Part shown: positions 22,415 through 35,158 of the stretch, piece after piece | Position numbering within the stretch: position 1 is the first letter of the stretch | Layout: the number at the start of each line of letters is the position of its first letter | Assembly (NCBI GenBank): GCA_027886175.1 | Contig: JAJNNQ010000023.1 | Coordinates: 2,076,501 to 2,140,500 of the forward strand | Origin: Phylloscopus collybita | Taxonomy: Eukaryota > Chordata > Aves > Passeriformes > Phylloscopidae | Length of the DNA stretch: 64,000 nt | Reading direction: 5' to 3' | Position numbers and translations under genes: made by a program | The notes under the pieces: model-generated | What the model saw: only the letters and a program-made list of their open reading frames with translations | Databases searched by the model: none | Told to the model about the DNA's origin: nothing

Positions 22415-22640
22415 TGTTAAAGACCACGACGACACAGACTCTGACTTCAGAAACCTGACAATGACTTTGCTTATTTCCAGCAATTTCTTCCCTTTTATAC
22501 TGTTCTACAGAGAACAACTCAGTTGGTGAGAGAAAGACAAACTTCTTCAATCACATTGGTCAAACCAGAGGGACATCAAGAAGTCCCTCCTAGGGAAAGA
22601 AATGTAAACAAAGGTTACAGTTAGGAAAACGTGTCTCTTG
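22415..22640 (-). mobile_element. LTR-like fragment, family D
   Basis: It begins TGTTAAAGACCAC at 22415. The first roughly 50 bp match 36288-36343 closely (shared 'cacagactctgacttcaga'). The following 'tcacattggtcaaaccaga' resembles the 'cacactggtcaa' block of family C at 829 and 62209, so D and C look related. I find no matching TTAACA end or target duplication, and the right boundary is arbitrary. Confidence 0.5.
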
Positions 22641-23373
22641 TTGGCAGAAAACTCTCTGGGAAAAGAGTTTCAGAGGAACCAAAACATCTCAGGCACGAAG
22701 AAAAGTGTGCAGGGACGAAGGAGGCTCATCCAGCTGAGTGGGGTGCCCAGGACCCCCGTCCTCACCCCCAGGCAGAACCCTTGGGTTTGGTATCTGCTGC
22801 TCCACTGCAAATCCAGAGTGACACCGCTGGCTCTGTCAGCGGGACAAACACCTCCTGTGCACGAGTTCAAACTCTGCTGCTCACAGCCCAGCTGCTCAAT
22901 CACCCTGGCTTTCAAGTGCTCCACAATCAGGAACAAACCTAGGGGTACAAATGTATCTTTTTAACCCTAGATTAAGACATCTTACTGCCTTAATTCAGCG
23001 CCTTTATCGGAGGGCTCGCTCTGCTGTTCTCCAGACATTCCATTTCCTTTGAGACAGATGTGAAAAGCAGAGGGAGCGTTCAGACCCAGGTTTCTGCCTC
23101 ACCATTAGAACAGAGATCGTTTCACATGCTCCTTCCCTCCTGTGACATTGATGTCCATCTTCCTTCCTGCTCATCTGGACCTTACAAATTCCAGCCGCTT
23201 CTCCTCCTGACACCGCATTTCACTCAGGGATGCACGGGGTGGAAATGGCACTGAGCTGCAATGAAGGGCAGGAAATCAGTTTTTCACTCCACCAAACTCC
23301 AGCCTCAGATTCAGGATGAGGAATATGGCCTTAGCCCTTTCCTATCTAATGTTGTATTTTTTCCTTTTGTTCC

Positions 23374-23377
<4 letters not shown>
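22641..23377. other. Unassigned non-coding sequence
   Basis: Nothing recognised. Confidence 0.5.

Positions 23378-23420
<43 letters not shown>
23378..23420. repeat. (TA)n dinucleotide repeat
   Basis: About 21 perfect TA units. It creates a poly-(Tyr-Ile) stretch in spurious frames. Confidence 0.97.
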
Positions 23421-23422
<2 letters not shown>

Positions 23423-26400
23423 TGTCCTGACAAATGCAAGTGGAGCTTTTCCAAGACAAATAACGTTATCTTTGCAGAACCCTACAGCACCCCATGGCAA
23501 CTCATTATTTTTCAATTAAATTTACTGCTCATTGGCAGTTGCTCTGCTTTAATTTTCTGCTATTTGTTTACTGAAGACCAAAATGCATAACACAAAGCCC
23601 TATAAAAGTCAGGCTAAGTTAATTAAATGTGAAACTGGGAAGCCCTAACTTTGCCTCCTGAGCGATTTTATCATGAGGTCTCCTTAAAAAATGCCACTTT
23701 TCGCAGAAATTTATTTAGACACATGTAACCACGATTAATTAAATGTGTGGTCCCTCCACAACTCACTCCAAAAGACACTTAGCTGTATTTTGTAACCACT
23801 GATTGGAGAAACAGGAGTTCGCAGGATTCACAATGCCAGAGGAAGAAAAGGTATTTCAGTCAGACCAATATTTTTTAGATTCCTTGCATGTTTCTAAGTT
23901 ATTTTGCCTGAATGCAGGCTGCCTTGAGTACAGGTTTGGAAGAAATGCACCACGTTATTTTCCTTCTGTTGTCAAGAAGACCTGGTTTCTTTCCTTGATG
24001 GGACCGTGGATTTGATGGATTGCAAAGCAGTCAAGTATTTAGGTTTGTATCAGCCATTTTACATACTGACAAAAACACACACCAAGCTGTTCTTCATGTG
24101 GATCAAGAAATGACAATAGGTGTAAAAAACTAATGAAGACACAAACCTTGGCTGGCAAGGCTCCTACACGACATCAGAAATATTTTTTTCAGTAACTCAA
24201 TATTTGCATTCTCCTCTCCAGCTGAGCTAGGCAGAGCATGGAAATCCTGCTTTCCCACCATGTAAATCCTACTTGCCATGCACTTATTTCTCTGCATGGG
24301 TGATGGAGACCTTGAAATCATCTCAGACATGGATGTCTACGATGCAAATCATTGTCTCTGTCCGTCACAAACCCACCCCTCAGACACCTCTGCCAACCGT
24401 GGAAACACACACCTTCACCCAGCCCTGAGAGAGGAAGGTGAAACAGAGACCAGACACCACTTGAAAATGCCCATTTTCCACCACTGTTTGTAGCAACAGC
24501 CTGTAGGGTTTCCTAAGACAAGTCATCAGATTTTAGGCTGAAATCTGGAAGCAACTTATTGAGATCTAAGAGCAGAATTTAACAGGTCAGAAACACTTTC
24601 CAGTGCTAAAAGATTCCCAGCTTGGAGTTTGAAACTCCAAACACACCGATCATTTGAAGGAGGAGAGGAAAAGGGGCAATCTCTTCTGAGAGTCACAAAT
24701 TAGAAACCACACAAATAATGAACAAAGGACTCTGAGGATGGATAGAAGCCTCCATTTAGGTACCCACAAGCCAGCTGGAAGAAAACAGAACCCAAGGCTT
24801 CAATATTTTGTTGAGACAAAAGGGAGAGGCACAGATTGCACCTCCAAAGGCGTGGCCAAGGTTCTTGTGGCAGGAATCAGCAGCTCAGTGGGAAGAAGGT
24901 TTGTCCCAGTAGGATCAACACACAGAGACTTGGCTGGAGCCCATCACAGGCAGCAGAGCACGTGCTTGATCCCTGCTACTGATCCCAGGAGGCTGAGCTG
25001 TGCCTGGGACAGCAGCACCTCCAGTCAGGTGCGAGTGAAGGGCGTTGAGGTGAGCTCTGCATCCTGGGCAAGGTGAGGGAAGCAGGGTGTCAGCAGCCAG
25101 GAGGTTTGTAACAGGATTTCCTCCTCAAGCCAAAGCCAGCCCAGATTTATAACTCTCCCACACCACTCTGAACTTTGCGACACTCCTCCTGAAACGTTTC
25201 ATTATTGCTCAATTACTGTCATGTTCTCTTAAAGACCTTGGAGGGGGAAGGTGGTCTCCATTTGGAGGCCAGATGCCATTTCCATTTCCTTGGAAAACTG
25301 CTCTGTGCAATAAATAACCCAGTCACCCTTCAGAAACAGGCTTTGAGGCTATGATAAGTTAAAAAAAAAAAAAAGGAAAAAAAAAGTGAAAATTGTGACA
25401 TGTTGTATGTGTAATGGAAACTAACCAGAAACTAAGATGTTAAATTAGTGGCAGGGCACCTTTGTCTTGCAGCAGGGCCAGACTGTCTGGCTGGCTTGGA
25501 GGCAAGAGCAGCAGAAACTCTCCCCAGCCTCAGCACTGATGCTGAATCACTGAGGTACCTGTGCTAGGCCAGAAAGAAGGGAGAGGTAGGGGAAGGTCTT
25601 TTCCATTTGGGCTTATTTCTCATTATCCTACTCTGATCTGATTGGCAACAAGTTAAATTAATTTCCTCCATGTCACCTGTGTTGCCCCTGATGGCAGTTT
25701 CTGAGTGACCTCTTCCTGCCCTTATCCTGGTTCAGAAACCTTTTGTTCTATCTTCTCTCCCCTGCCCTGGTGGGCAACTGATGTTCAGCCAAGGTGACTC
25801 CATCACATCAGGACTCTCATGAGACGTGCCCCAAACATTCCTACAGCACCAATCCACAGCAGTTTGGGACAGACACGTGTGGTGGGCTGGCCCAGGATGG
25901 GGATGATGCACCTCAGGGGAGGGCAATGGTGAGATCAAGGACCTGAGCCCACTGTCCAGGACACAATCATCACCTCTGCACAAGCAGGTGCTCAGCACCC
26001 CCCTAAGATGAGCTTTGGAAAACGAGAAATCAAGTATTTTCCACACTGAAGAGCAGGTTTGACCTCTTGTTCCTAAAGTCTGGGCAGACCAGACTTCAAA
26101 CACTGCAACCCACACCAGCATGGGAGGTCTTGAATTCTGTATCAGAGAAAATCAGAGGCCCTGCAGACCCCACCCCTGAGCTCAGTGCCTGTCCCAGGGT
26201 TTGTGAATCACCTGAGAGCTCTCAGGCACTCACCAGGCAGACACTTCCACAGCACATTATCATCCAAAACGCCTTTTCTGCTTTGATACCAGGAACAAGT
26301 ATCTGTTTGTACATATGGAAACCACATTATATATTCCAGATGGAAATTCATACTCGACTTCAGAGAGGGAAACGAGCTATTTCGTACAAGATGCACAATT

Positions 26401-26971
26401 TGTTGTGTGAATATGAAATACGTGACTGCCTCACATGTTACGTTGTGAGCTGATCAAAAAAAAAAAAAAAATAGAATGGAAAAGGTCCCATCTGTCTCTA
26501 AATCCTATGATCCAACTGCTTTCAGCTAACTCCAGCTCTGCCAGTACCTGGTACACATACAGCAAGGAGAGGTTTCTGTGCCAGGAAATTAGTGAAAAAC
26601 AGGAGCAAGTACAAAGCTGCAGCTGAAGTTACACCCAAGGCAGTGAGGAAATGTCTTGGAGGGAATAGAGACCTTATGACACCTCTTCAGCTGACTGAAG
26701 TCATTCCCCGACTCTTCAAATTGTTCTTGACCTTCCTTTTTATCCAGGCTCCCCTGTAATTATCTTCTTAACATAATTTCCCTGCAGTTCCCTGAAGAGC
26801 CTTAATGGGATCACTGGGAAAGATCCAGCTGCACATTAGAAAGCATGGGGGCAAAAAGAGGATGGGAGTATTGCCACTCAACGTTGGGGAGGCTGCAAGT
26901 TCAGACTGGGGCTTGCTGGCCTCAGCAGCAGCTCTGCCACACAAATTCAGTGGATCTGACTTAGGTCTGAC
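23421..26971. other. Unassigned non-coding sequence
   Basis: No gene is seen. A-rich tracts lie at 25361-25387 and 26457-26471. Frames of up to 129 codons have no features that I recognise. Confidence 0.5.
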
Positions 26972-27068
26972 CTGCTTTGCTGCTTCTGTCATGGTCTCAT
27001 TTATCTGCACCAGGCTCCTGAGCCTGACCTTACAGTCCTGCTCCAGCATCACCAAAGGAGCTCCTCTC
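26972..27068 (-). other. Weak exon-like segment
   Basis: On the minus strand a 97-bp open segment lies between a possible acceptor (GGATGCCAG, after a poor pyrimidine tract) and a donor (GCAG|GTCAGA). The peptide runs from RGAPLVMLEQDCKVRLRS to a TEAAKQ end and is charged and helix-like. The acceptor is weak, and its phase does not join directly to the exon-like segment at 29320-29436. I recognise no family. Chance is the more likely explanation. Confidence 0.1.
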
Positions 27069-28209
27069 CTGGCATCCAAGGAGCAGAATTATTCCACAGG
27101 AAACAGCAAAATTTGCCTGTTCCTTTGCAGTGTGTTACTGCAACTGCTCCAGCCTGTTTGCCTCAAAAAATGCAACAGGTTTGAAACAGCAGCATGAGGT
27201 TCTGCCAGGTTCCCTGGCCTTGTAGGACATTTCCATGCAAAAGAAAAAGAAGCCCCAACTCTCAGCTACCAAAGCAGTGAGATCACTGAAACCCAGGTCA
27301 CCCCTGGTCATTCCTCTCTCTCTCTCCACTGCTGGGGGCAATGACTCTCCCTTAGATGCCATAGCTGAGTCCCCAGGTTTAATGAGATGAATCTCTGCCA
27401 TCCTGCAGGTTTAACCCACTTAGAGTATTACATAAAATTGCCTGGATTAAGATAATTTTGTGTCTTGAATCCGTTTAACTAAGCAATGCAGATCACTACA
27501 GTTGAATCTCTTGTCCTTGGAGATTTATCCAACCTGGATTTTACCAGCACAGCCCTTTCAGAGGGTTCCAAATTGACAGTCTTGAAGGAACTTGAAGTTC
27601 TTTCAATACTTGATTCAGAGTCAATTAGAGACTTAGGTATACTTCAACAGGGTTTAGGTCTGCTCCTTTAGGACCTCAATTAGTTATAAACCATGTCCAT
27701 GTTTTAATCAAGAGGCCATGCATTAATGATCCAAGAATTACTCTCTCTTGGCCAACCAGACCTCATGGACATCTTTCTGACAGGATCTGTCTTCCATCAC
27801 ACCAGTGACTGGCACCCATGAATTTTGCCATCTCTGTTGAGAGAAAAGCAAATTAGCAAAGGAGTGAATTTACACTTCTCACAGTTCCCAGAGATTCCTC
27901 CAATATATTTTTTTGCCTCATGCTTTTCATGCCTCCCCTGGTGGAAATCTTCCTGCACTGGGATGTGTCTGCTGACTGCTGACAGCAAAAATGGTGTTAG
28001 AAAACACCCAAAATGTGTAACACTGGGAGGAAGGGGAAGGTGGGCAAGGTGCAGGACTGGCTCAGCATGTCACACAGTTCTGGGAAACAGGTCAGCTCTG
28101 GCTGTCAGCTTTAGCTGAGATTTTGAGATCCACAAAGGACAGCTGCTGCCTTTCCTGTGTCCTCCAGGTCTCCCCCAATGGCCACAAGTGCTCAGGTGGA
28201 GCCATTCAA
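27069..28209. other. Unassigned non-coding sequence
   Basis: Nothing recognised. There is a short (CT)n tract at about 27313-27327. Confidence 0.5.
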
Positions 28210-28425
28210 TCCAGAATCACAGAATGGACTAGGTTGGAACAGATCTTTGAGATCATCAAGTCCAAACTGTCACCTAACCTAACCTCTCCTCATCAGCTAA
28301 ACCATGGCCCTGAGTGCCAGCTCCAGTCTTTTGAAACATGTCCAGGGATGGTGACTCCCTCCCCTCCCTGGCAGACCATTCCAGTGCCCAATCACTCTTC
28401 CAGTGAGGAATTTTTTTTCCTGAAA
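28210..28425 (-). mobile_element. CR1 LINE 3' fragment
   Basis: On plus it reads 'agaatcacagaatggac', then 'aggttggaacagatctttga', 'tccagggatggtgactcc' and 'gaccattccagtgccc'. This is the antisense of the avian CR1 3' region. The 3' end is at the left, so the insertion is on the minus strand. It is 5'-truncated and ends near the A-rich tract at 28410-28436. Confidence 0.88.
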
Positions 28426-29319
28426 AAAAAAAAAAAGACCAACAGAGTGAAAGCAGCATTTTCTCAGATGGGCTTTACCTCTGGCTCTGTCACCTTTCCT
28501 TTTGACTTGGTTGTAAATCCCTCCTGGATCCTTTATAATGCCAGAGGCAGGGAGAGGGAAGAACCGCCTGGTTTAAAACAAAGCAGCTCATTCAAAAGCT
28601 GTTGTTTGCCTTGGGCAGCAAACACTGACTTTTACAAACAGCAGACATGTCCTGGGGATTTGGGGTGACTGCTGCAACATTTTCTGGCTGGATAGTAAAC
28701 AGCTAGGTAACCACTGACACTGCCCTGATGCAGGGTTTGAGGTTCCTTTCCTGTTCCCTGGGGAACATGAGCCATGATCCCGCTAGAGAAACAAATGATT
28801 AATCATAGCAGGGGTACCTCATTAAGATTTATTACAAACCCTTGTGATAGCTCAGGCAAACTGCTTCCAGGAGTCGTCCAATAAAGCAGAATTAACAAGA
28901 CAGCCCCTCAGATGGAACTGTGCTATCCAAATCCCTTTATGCTGACCTGCAGCCCAGAACTGCTACGACAGCCGCAGCAGCTGCCCCAGCACCAGCAGAG
29001 CTCTGCAACTTTTAGCAAGAACCACTCAGAGCCCCAGCTACAGAGCTGATGAACAAACAGGAAGGGGGGAAACACCACATGGTACCACCAGCTATTTGGC
29101 TGTGATTTATGCCCCATTCCACCTTGCTTTTTAGGAGTAAAACAGCACAGAAATGGCCTTTGGTCTGGTGTGTGCAGCTCTGCCGCCTGACATCGCTGCA
29201 GCACGGGCTGCAGGCAGGCCTGCCACGTGAACCCAACGCTTGCTGCCACCAGGAATGGCCATGTGCAAGTCTTGGATGCACTGATGGCACCTGCATGGCC
29301 ACGCAGGCTGCCCACACAC
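28426..29319. other. Unassigned non-coding sequence
   Basis: No confident feature. The right half, from about 29170, is richer in CpG than its surroundings and overlaps open minus-strand frames; see the next entry. Confidence 0.45.
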
Positions 29320-29436
29320 CTCAAGCTTCTCCACGGCCTGGAACATGGTTTGCAACACGAAACCACGGCAGAGATCCCGTGAGAGCATCGCTGCCTGGGC
29401 TGCTCTGAGAGATTCAGCAGCACACTCCAGCTCCAG
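29320..29436 (-). CDS. Candidate internal coding exon, unknown protein
   Basis: On the minus strand a segment of exactly 117 bp (39 codons, no stop) lies between a strong acceptor (pyrimidine-rich CACCTTCCCTTCCCTCCAG) and a reasonable donor (TTGAG|GTGTGTGGG). Both boundaries fall between codons (phase 0-0). The peptide begins LELECAAESLRAAQAA and ends MFQAVEKLE. It is leucine/alanine/glutamate-rich with heptad-like spacing, as in a coiled coil. The area 29171-29400 keeps about 11 CpGs, more than the surrounding DNA, which can mark constrained coding sequence. Against it: I do not recognise the protein, no compatible neighbouring exon was found, and overlapping frames are also open because the stretch is GC-rich. 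If real, it is one exon of a minus-strand gene reaching beyond or across this window. Confidence 0.2.
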
Positions 29437-30314
29437 CTGGAGGGAAGGGAAGGTGACACCCAGCACAGACCTGACAACCATCATTTTGCCAGTTCTCAGA
29501 GCCAGGCTCTTCGCTGTTTCCTTTCCTTTGTTTGCCAATCGTGTTTTAAAGAAAAATGGCTGAACACAGGAGACAAATGATCCCAAGACCCAAGCATGGT
29601 ATTGGGGTAAAATGAAACATTTCATTTGTCCTAATATTATTTTGTTTTCCAGGGAAAAAAAAAAACTTTTAACAGATAACCAGGTCTCCCTATTTAAGGA
29701 GTGTAAGAGGTGCAGAGCCCACAGCAGCTCCTTTCAAAGGTGAAATAACTGTTTCTGTGGTGAGCTCAGTAACACGAGGGGAAGCTGCCCAGCGTGTGAA
29801 AAGATCCAGGACAACATTTTCCAGTTTGTTTTTCCCATTGGTGTGTGATGTTATCCAGCTCAAACACAGCTGAACTAGATCACGCCGTCCAGGAAGATAT
29901 CCAGGTCTGAGGTGCAGCATCTCAGCTAGGATTAATTTCCCTCTTGTCCTGGTCAGCTGCTCCACTGGGTAATTACTGTGTTGCTCCACAGTTGTCTTTC
30001 CAACCTGACTTCAACATCCATCCACTAGATCTTCTTCTGGTGCAGGGAATTAGCCACCATTACCTACCACACTGCCTCCAAAATTCCTTTTCAGCAAGCC
30101 AAACAGCCTGAGCTCTTTAAGCCTGACTCTCACTCCAGACCTTAGCTCAGCCCACTACAGCTGAGTTATCCTCCAACCTGTATCCAAGAGAACAAAGGCC
30201 ATCCTGCTGTTTGGAGGGTCATAAACTTTGTGCCTTGCCAAAGAGTGCTACCCACTGAAATTGCCTCAGATGCACACACCAACCTGATAAAGTTGAGAGC
30301 TGTGAGAAGGGCAG
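29437..30314. other. Unassigned non-coding sequence
   Basis: Nothing recognised. Confidence 0.5.
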
Positions 30315-30480
30315 CACTGGAACAGGCTGTCTGCAGAATCACTGTCCCTGAAAGTGTTCAAAAGATGTCTAGATGTGGTGCCTGGGGACACAATTTAATG
30401 GTGAATCTGGCAGTGTGGGTTAATGGTTGGACTCAAAGATCTTGGAGGGCTTTCCCAGCCTTTAATGATTCTGTGATCCC
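30315..30480 (+). mobile_element. CR1 LINE 3' end, second subfamily
   Basis: It contains 'gcactggaacaggctg', then 'aaagtgttcaaaagatgtct', 'gtgggttaatggttggact' and 'aagatcttggagggctttcc', and ends 'aatgattctgtgatcc'. This is a different CR1 3' tail type from that at 14226. It is truncated and non-coding. Confidence 0.85.
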
Positions 30481-32480
30481 ATGAAGGAAATCCCAGTCTC
30501 CATGGCTCCTCCAAGGCTTTCATGAGCAGCCAGTTGTGAGCATTCACTGATCTCAGTTACCCATCAGCTCATGAATGTCTGGCAGTCTCCATTCTGTCAG
30601 GGAACTCTGAAGTCTCTTGCTTTCCACGAGGCTGTGCAAGGTCTGCAAGCTGTGTGTGCTGTTTGGGATTTTGGTTTTACTCAAAATGGCACCTGTCCAT
30701 GGGGAAGAGGAGAGTTCTCCAAACAAATGGCTCATTATTCCAGCACTTGCATGGGAGGGGTCCAAGGAACGGTTTTCATCAACAAAACTCTCTCTGGGTA
30801 CCACTGACAGCTAGAGCTTCCAGTCAAGGCATGCTGAGGTGAAAATCCAAGGAATGCCATTCCTTCTTGGAGCCAATTCCTTCCGTGTCAAATCGCCAGC
30901 CAAAGAAAACACATTAAAATCAATGCCCCTCAAAATGACAAGCTCCAAAAAAACACACCCTGAAAACAGAGATGGTCAATCCAAAGCTGCTCGTGAGGCC
31001 ACCTCCAACTGCCAGGCTCCCTGTCACAATATCCCCCCACAGATTTTCCCCAGTGAAATATGGATCTCCTGGCTGGAGCCAGTGGGCTGCTGCCCCTTTG
31101 CTCAGGCAGCCCTGCAGGAGTGTGGAGCAGGCTGTGCCTCATGGTGTTTGTTCAGTCCCAGGGAAGGCAAATCTCCTCCTTGACTCCCAGAGTCACTCTG
31201 CTGAAAGAACATTCCTGCATGGAGGGGTCTTTCTGCTCCCCCACAGGCTGTGCTGGTGGTCTCCCAGAGCAGGCTGTGGTGTCTCAGCAGCAGTTCTAAT
31301 TATGGAGCACAAGGAAGCAGATAAACAAGAAGCTGGATGATATTGTGAGAGAATTTCGGCTTGTGATAACAAAGACAAGCCCTGCAGCCAGGCAAAGCCT
31401 GGGGGAACACCACAGCCTCTCATCTAGTTTGATTAAGGCAAGCCATCAGGAGCCTGCTGAATCAGCCAAAGAAGTCAGCTGCCATCCTCTGCAGAGCTCC
31501 AGTGATTCCCAGGATCTCATCTCACTCTGCCAGCACCCCTGAAATGCCCTGGTGCAGCAGCATTGAGCCCTCCAATAAACCCAGAACCAAGGGCTACTTA
31601 AAATGGTCAAAATATGGTCAAAAATATGGTCAGGATCCTGCAACCTGACCCTCACCCCTCAAGCCTCCTGTATCCATCCCCTCCACCCACATCACCTCTC
31701 TCCTGACCTACAGGAACCTTCCAGCTGAGTCCAGACCTCCACAAGTGCAGGCTGCAAGCTGCAGTGAGCCAGGACCAGATACCACAGGAGCAGCAGGAAT
31801 AATTCCTGCTTTAACTGGAGACAAGGGCTGGGCACTAAAAGAAGCTGTTGAGGGCAATGGTGGGTTGTCCACTTTGTGGTCACTTCAGAACGAGAGTGGA
31901 AAAGATGTTTCAGCCAGAAATGAGTTAATGACCTCAGTGCTGAGGTTAATGGACAGAAGTTTATAGCCTGCTGTCCACAGCAGGTCAGGCTAGATAAGGC
32001 TTTGGGTGTTTCCAGCACTCAGATGTCCATGTCTCTGAACAAATAATAAAGAGGATCTCCCAGCTCAATTATGGGTAAATCGAGGCAGGTTGATGAAACA
32101 GCCAGACTTTTCCCCAGTGTCTGGCAGCAAGGGGAACCAGCACTTATTTCTCTCTATTCAACACCCTGTGTGACATTCCAGAACTTTCTGAAGTGCACCC
32201 CCGTCTCTGCAAAGATCAAAGCTGCCCACCAAGCACATCCTCACTCAGGAGCAATGGCTTGAGCCCAGGCTGTCCTCAGATGGCCAGGCTGTCCTCAGAG
32301 GTCCCAGGAAACACGGACAGTGGAGAGGGGTGATGCTGGTGTGAGCAAATATCTGCTCCTTGAGCCAGCAAAGCTCGCAGGGATCCTGCCCTGGGCAGGC
32401 AGCAGCAGCTCCATCTGCTCACCCTGTGCTGCCTCAGTCACAGCACCAGCTCCTGCTGCAGAGGAATCATCTGGGCACCG
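30481..32480. other. Unassigned non-coding sequence
   Basis: No gene or clear repeat is seen. Confidence 0.5.
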
Positions 32481-32620
32481 AGAGTTCCTGCTTCAGCAAT
32501 ATTTCTCTGATGCCTATGGTGTAATTACCAATAGATCTTCCCACTGTCCTCTAATGGAAGGTGGCCTCATTAATTACATTACACTGAGTCAGCTTAGCGT
32601 GCTCAGAGATAATCAAAACA
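32481..32620. promoter_or_regulatory. Possible conserved regulatory element
   Basis: A dense set of factor-like motifs: GTAATTACCAATA, ATTAATTACATTA and ACTGAGTCAGC (an AP-1/MAF half-palindrome) within about 90 bp. Homeodomain-type TAATTA cores beside AP-1/MAF sites are typical of vertebrate enhancers, but such motifs are short and occur by chance. No conservation data are available here. Confidence 0.2.
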
Positions 32621-34410
32621 CCGCTAGTCCTCCTTCCAAAACCAAGCAGCAAACTTGCTAGGACACCTTGTGTTTAAATATTTTCCACCATGCCTTAAAC
32701 TACCTGAGAATCACTTCACCCACTCCTGAACTGCCAGCACCAGGCAAAACAAAACACAGCGTGGAGTTTGGGGGTACCCAGCAGAAAGAGCAGAAGAGTA
32801 TGGAACTCGTTAGGCTGCTGGACTTCAGTGGAGCTCTGGTGTTGATGCAGACAAGCAGGACCTTAAAAGCATCAGGAGCCCTCAGCAGCATGGCCATATT
32901 TCACAGTGTGACCTCTCCTGGCCTCTGCCAAGGTCGCTGCACCGTGCTGGCTCTGAGGAAGGAACCTCCTGTGCTGGCTCATCAACTTCACCTCAGTGAA
33001 GTGTGGTTGTTAATATCGACTCATCTACATACTGCTCCTGATGTTAATGCCTTTCCCTGAACAACTCTCCACGGCCTCTGCTCCGTGGCACGCTGCATTC
33101 ACACCCTGAATGTGCAAAGTGAGCGCTCTTTGAACACTGCACAATGTAAGCTGAGCTTAACACAGCACATCCACAGGCCCAGGTTTGTGCTGTCCCATAA
33201 ATATATGAAATGATATCATTTAGGTGACATTATTTAGTAAATAATGCTGTTTACTCCCTGAGTAAAGGCAAAAGGGGTGAATCACCTCCCAGAGGCACCC
33301 TCCTCTTTGATGTTTTTTTAAGGAACCTATAGGAACCGGGAATAAGAACCATCTCATAGTAGCCACTACGTTAACCTTAGTGGTTAACTTTAGTACGTGG
33401 TAAGGAAGAGACCAAAGCTTCTTTAAGGGAGGAAAAATGGTCATTTTTGAGAAAAGAAAAAAAAAAAAATTATTTTTTTTTAAGTTCCTGCTTAGAATCT
33501 TGAAGATATTTTGAAATGTTTAAGGTTTTTTTTTCCTTCACATACAATTGTTTCCGAAACATCACAGCATTTAATTTTTTAAGGAGGGATTTAAATGGTT
33601 TCAGAGCATGCAGCTGAAGCAAAATGAATCAAACGAAACATTTAGGGTCTCCTATTTGTTCTGCTGAATAATCTTCCTCTTAGCGCTATCAGAAAGAAAT
33701 TAAGAAACATTTTTTAGTTTAACAACTAAAAGTAGAAATCAATTATTTAGAGTTCTAGTTCTGAGCTGTTTTGAAAAATCTACCTTTTTGATATGCTTGA
33801 GATCATTTAAAGATATTAAGAAATATGGTTGTGTGCACCAAATTAAAGGAAGCATCAAAATATCAGATGCTAAATAAAAGCTTTAAAACAAATCTCCATA
33901 ACCATCAGTGAAAACATTTGACAATTATTTATATTTCAAATATAACAGGTGATTTTTCCAATTAAAATGGAGATGCAATCTTTCTTAAAAGTAATGAAAA
34001 TGCAAATACTCACTACCAGATAAATTAGACTGGGAAAATGCATATATAAAGAAAATAGGTCATGTTGCACTGAGTGAAAGAAGGAGGGAAAAGTAGAAAA
34101 CTGAAGGGAAAAAGCAAATTGAACTCAAGTTCTTATTTCTCAACAGCATCCTTTAACAAAACCCTCTCTTTATGTTTTCTCTACAAACATTGAACCAACA
34201 AGGAAAAGGTCACTGGGACCTGACCTCCCTTTAATAATACATTGACAGTTTTTCCTTTGGAGGGAAAAACATTTTGTAGGAGCAAAGACAAATAATCCCA
34301 ACTAGATTAATAAATTTACTTAAAAGAGAGAGCTGAGAAAGAAAGCCCCACAAATCACGACAGGCCTTCTGGTTTTATTTTTAGTGCCTTTTGGTTTAGC
34401 ACCTTTTCTT
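32621..34410. other. Unassigned, AT-rich from about 33180
   Basis: No gene. The stretch 33440-34340 is AT-rich with poly-A/T runs (33459-33483) and few open frames. Confidence 0.5.
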
Positions 34411-34463
34411 AAAAAAAAAAAAAAATGAAGAAAAAAAAAAAAAAAAGGAAGAAAAAAAAAAAG
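34411..34463. repeat. A-rich polypurine tract
   Basis: Runs of A broken by GAAG, GGAAG and a single T. The minus-strand frames are F-rich artefacts. Confidence 0.9.
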
Positions 34464-35158
34464 TTGCATAAAACAATATTTGGAAATAATATTTGGAATA
34501 CCACGGGGTGTTAGGGAAAACAGAGCCTTCCCTGCACTGCCCTGAGGAGCTGAGTCCCACTGGGCAGCCAAACAACAGAGCACTGAAGAGGCAAAAACAC
34601 TGCATGAAGAAAACCCACTTTCCTCCTCTCCTTCTTGTTTTCACCCCTGCCTCAGAGGTCAGTGGTTCATTTATTTAATTAACCAAGTGGCATCTCCCAG
34701 GGCTGTGGGGCTCATTCCCCTCTCAGTTGTCCCACAGAAGAGCTGCAGTGACATTCCACGGGGCTGGAAGCACAGGGCAGCAGCCCAGGTCTGGGTTTCT
34801 GGCAGGGATGAGACCAAGTTGAAATAAACCATCAGGGTTTTGGGTCATATCTTTGGAGGAGCAAAAAATAAGAGGGGAGGAAAAGCCCAGGTCAGAAATG
34901 GGCATTGCTGTCAGGTATGTCAGACATCCCTGACACAGGGACAAGTCCTTGGAGCCCCCAGCCAGACACGATCTCTCGATGTGAACAGGGCACATTGTGG
35001 CTCTGTAAACAGCATGGTCAACCCACCAACAGCCTGCACAAAGCCACAGCCCAGACTTCCTTCTGCAACACCAAAAATCCCCATGAGGAGCTGGGTCATC
35101 CTGCAGCAGCAGTTTCACTCCTCAGAGAGGAGTTCTGCCCCAGCAATGCCCGTCCTGA
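34464..35158. other. Unassigned non-coding sequence
   Basis: Nothing recognised. The last four bases (35155-35158, CTGA) are the left duplication of the following LTR. Confidence 0.5.

Noticed and set aside
30553..30804. Possible minus-strand exon ending QSSLTEWRLPDIHELMG
   Set aside because: A donor-like GGGTAACT follows, but the upstream acceptor has an A-rich rather than pyrimidine-rich tract, so splice support is poor.
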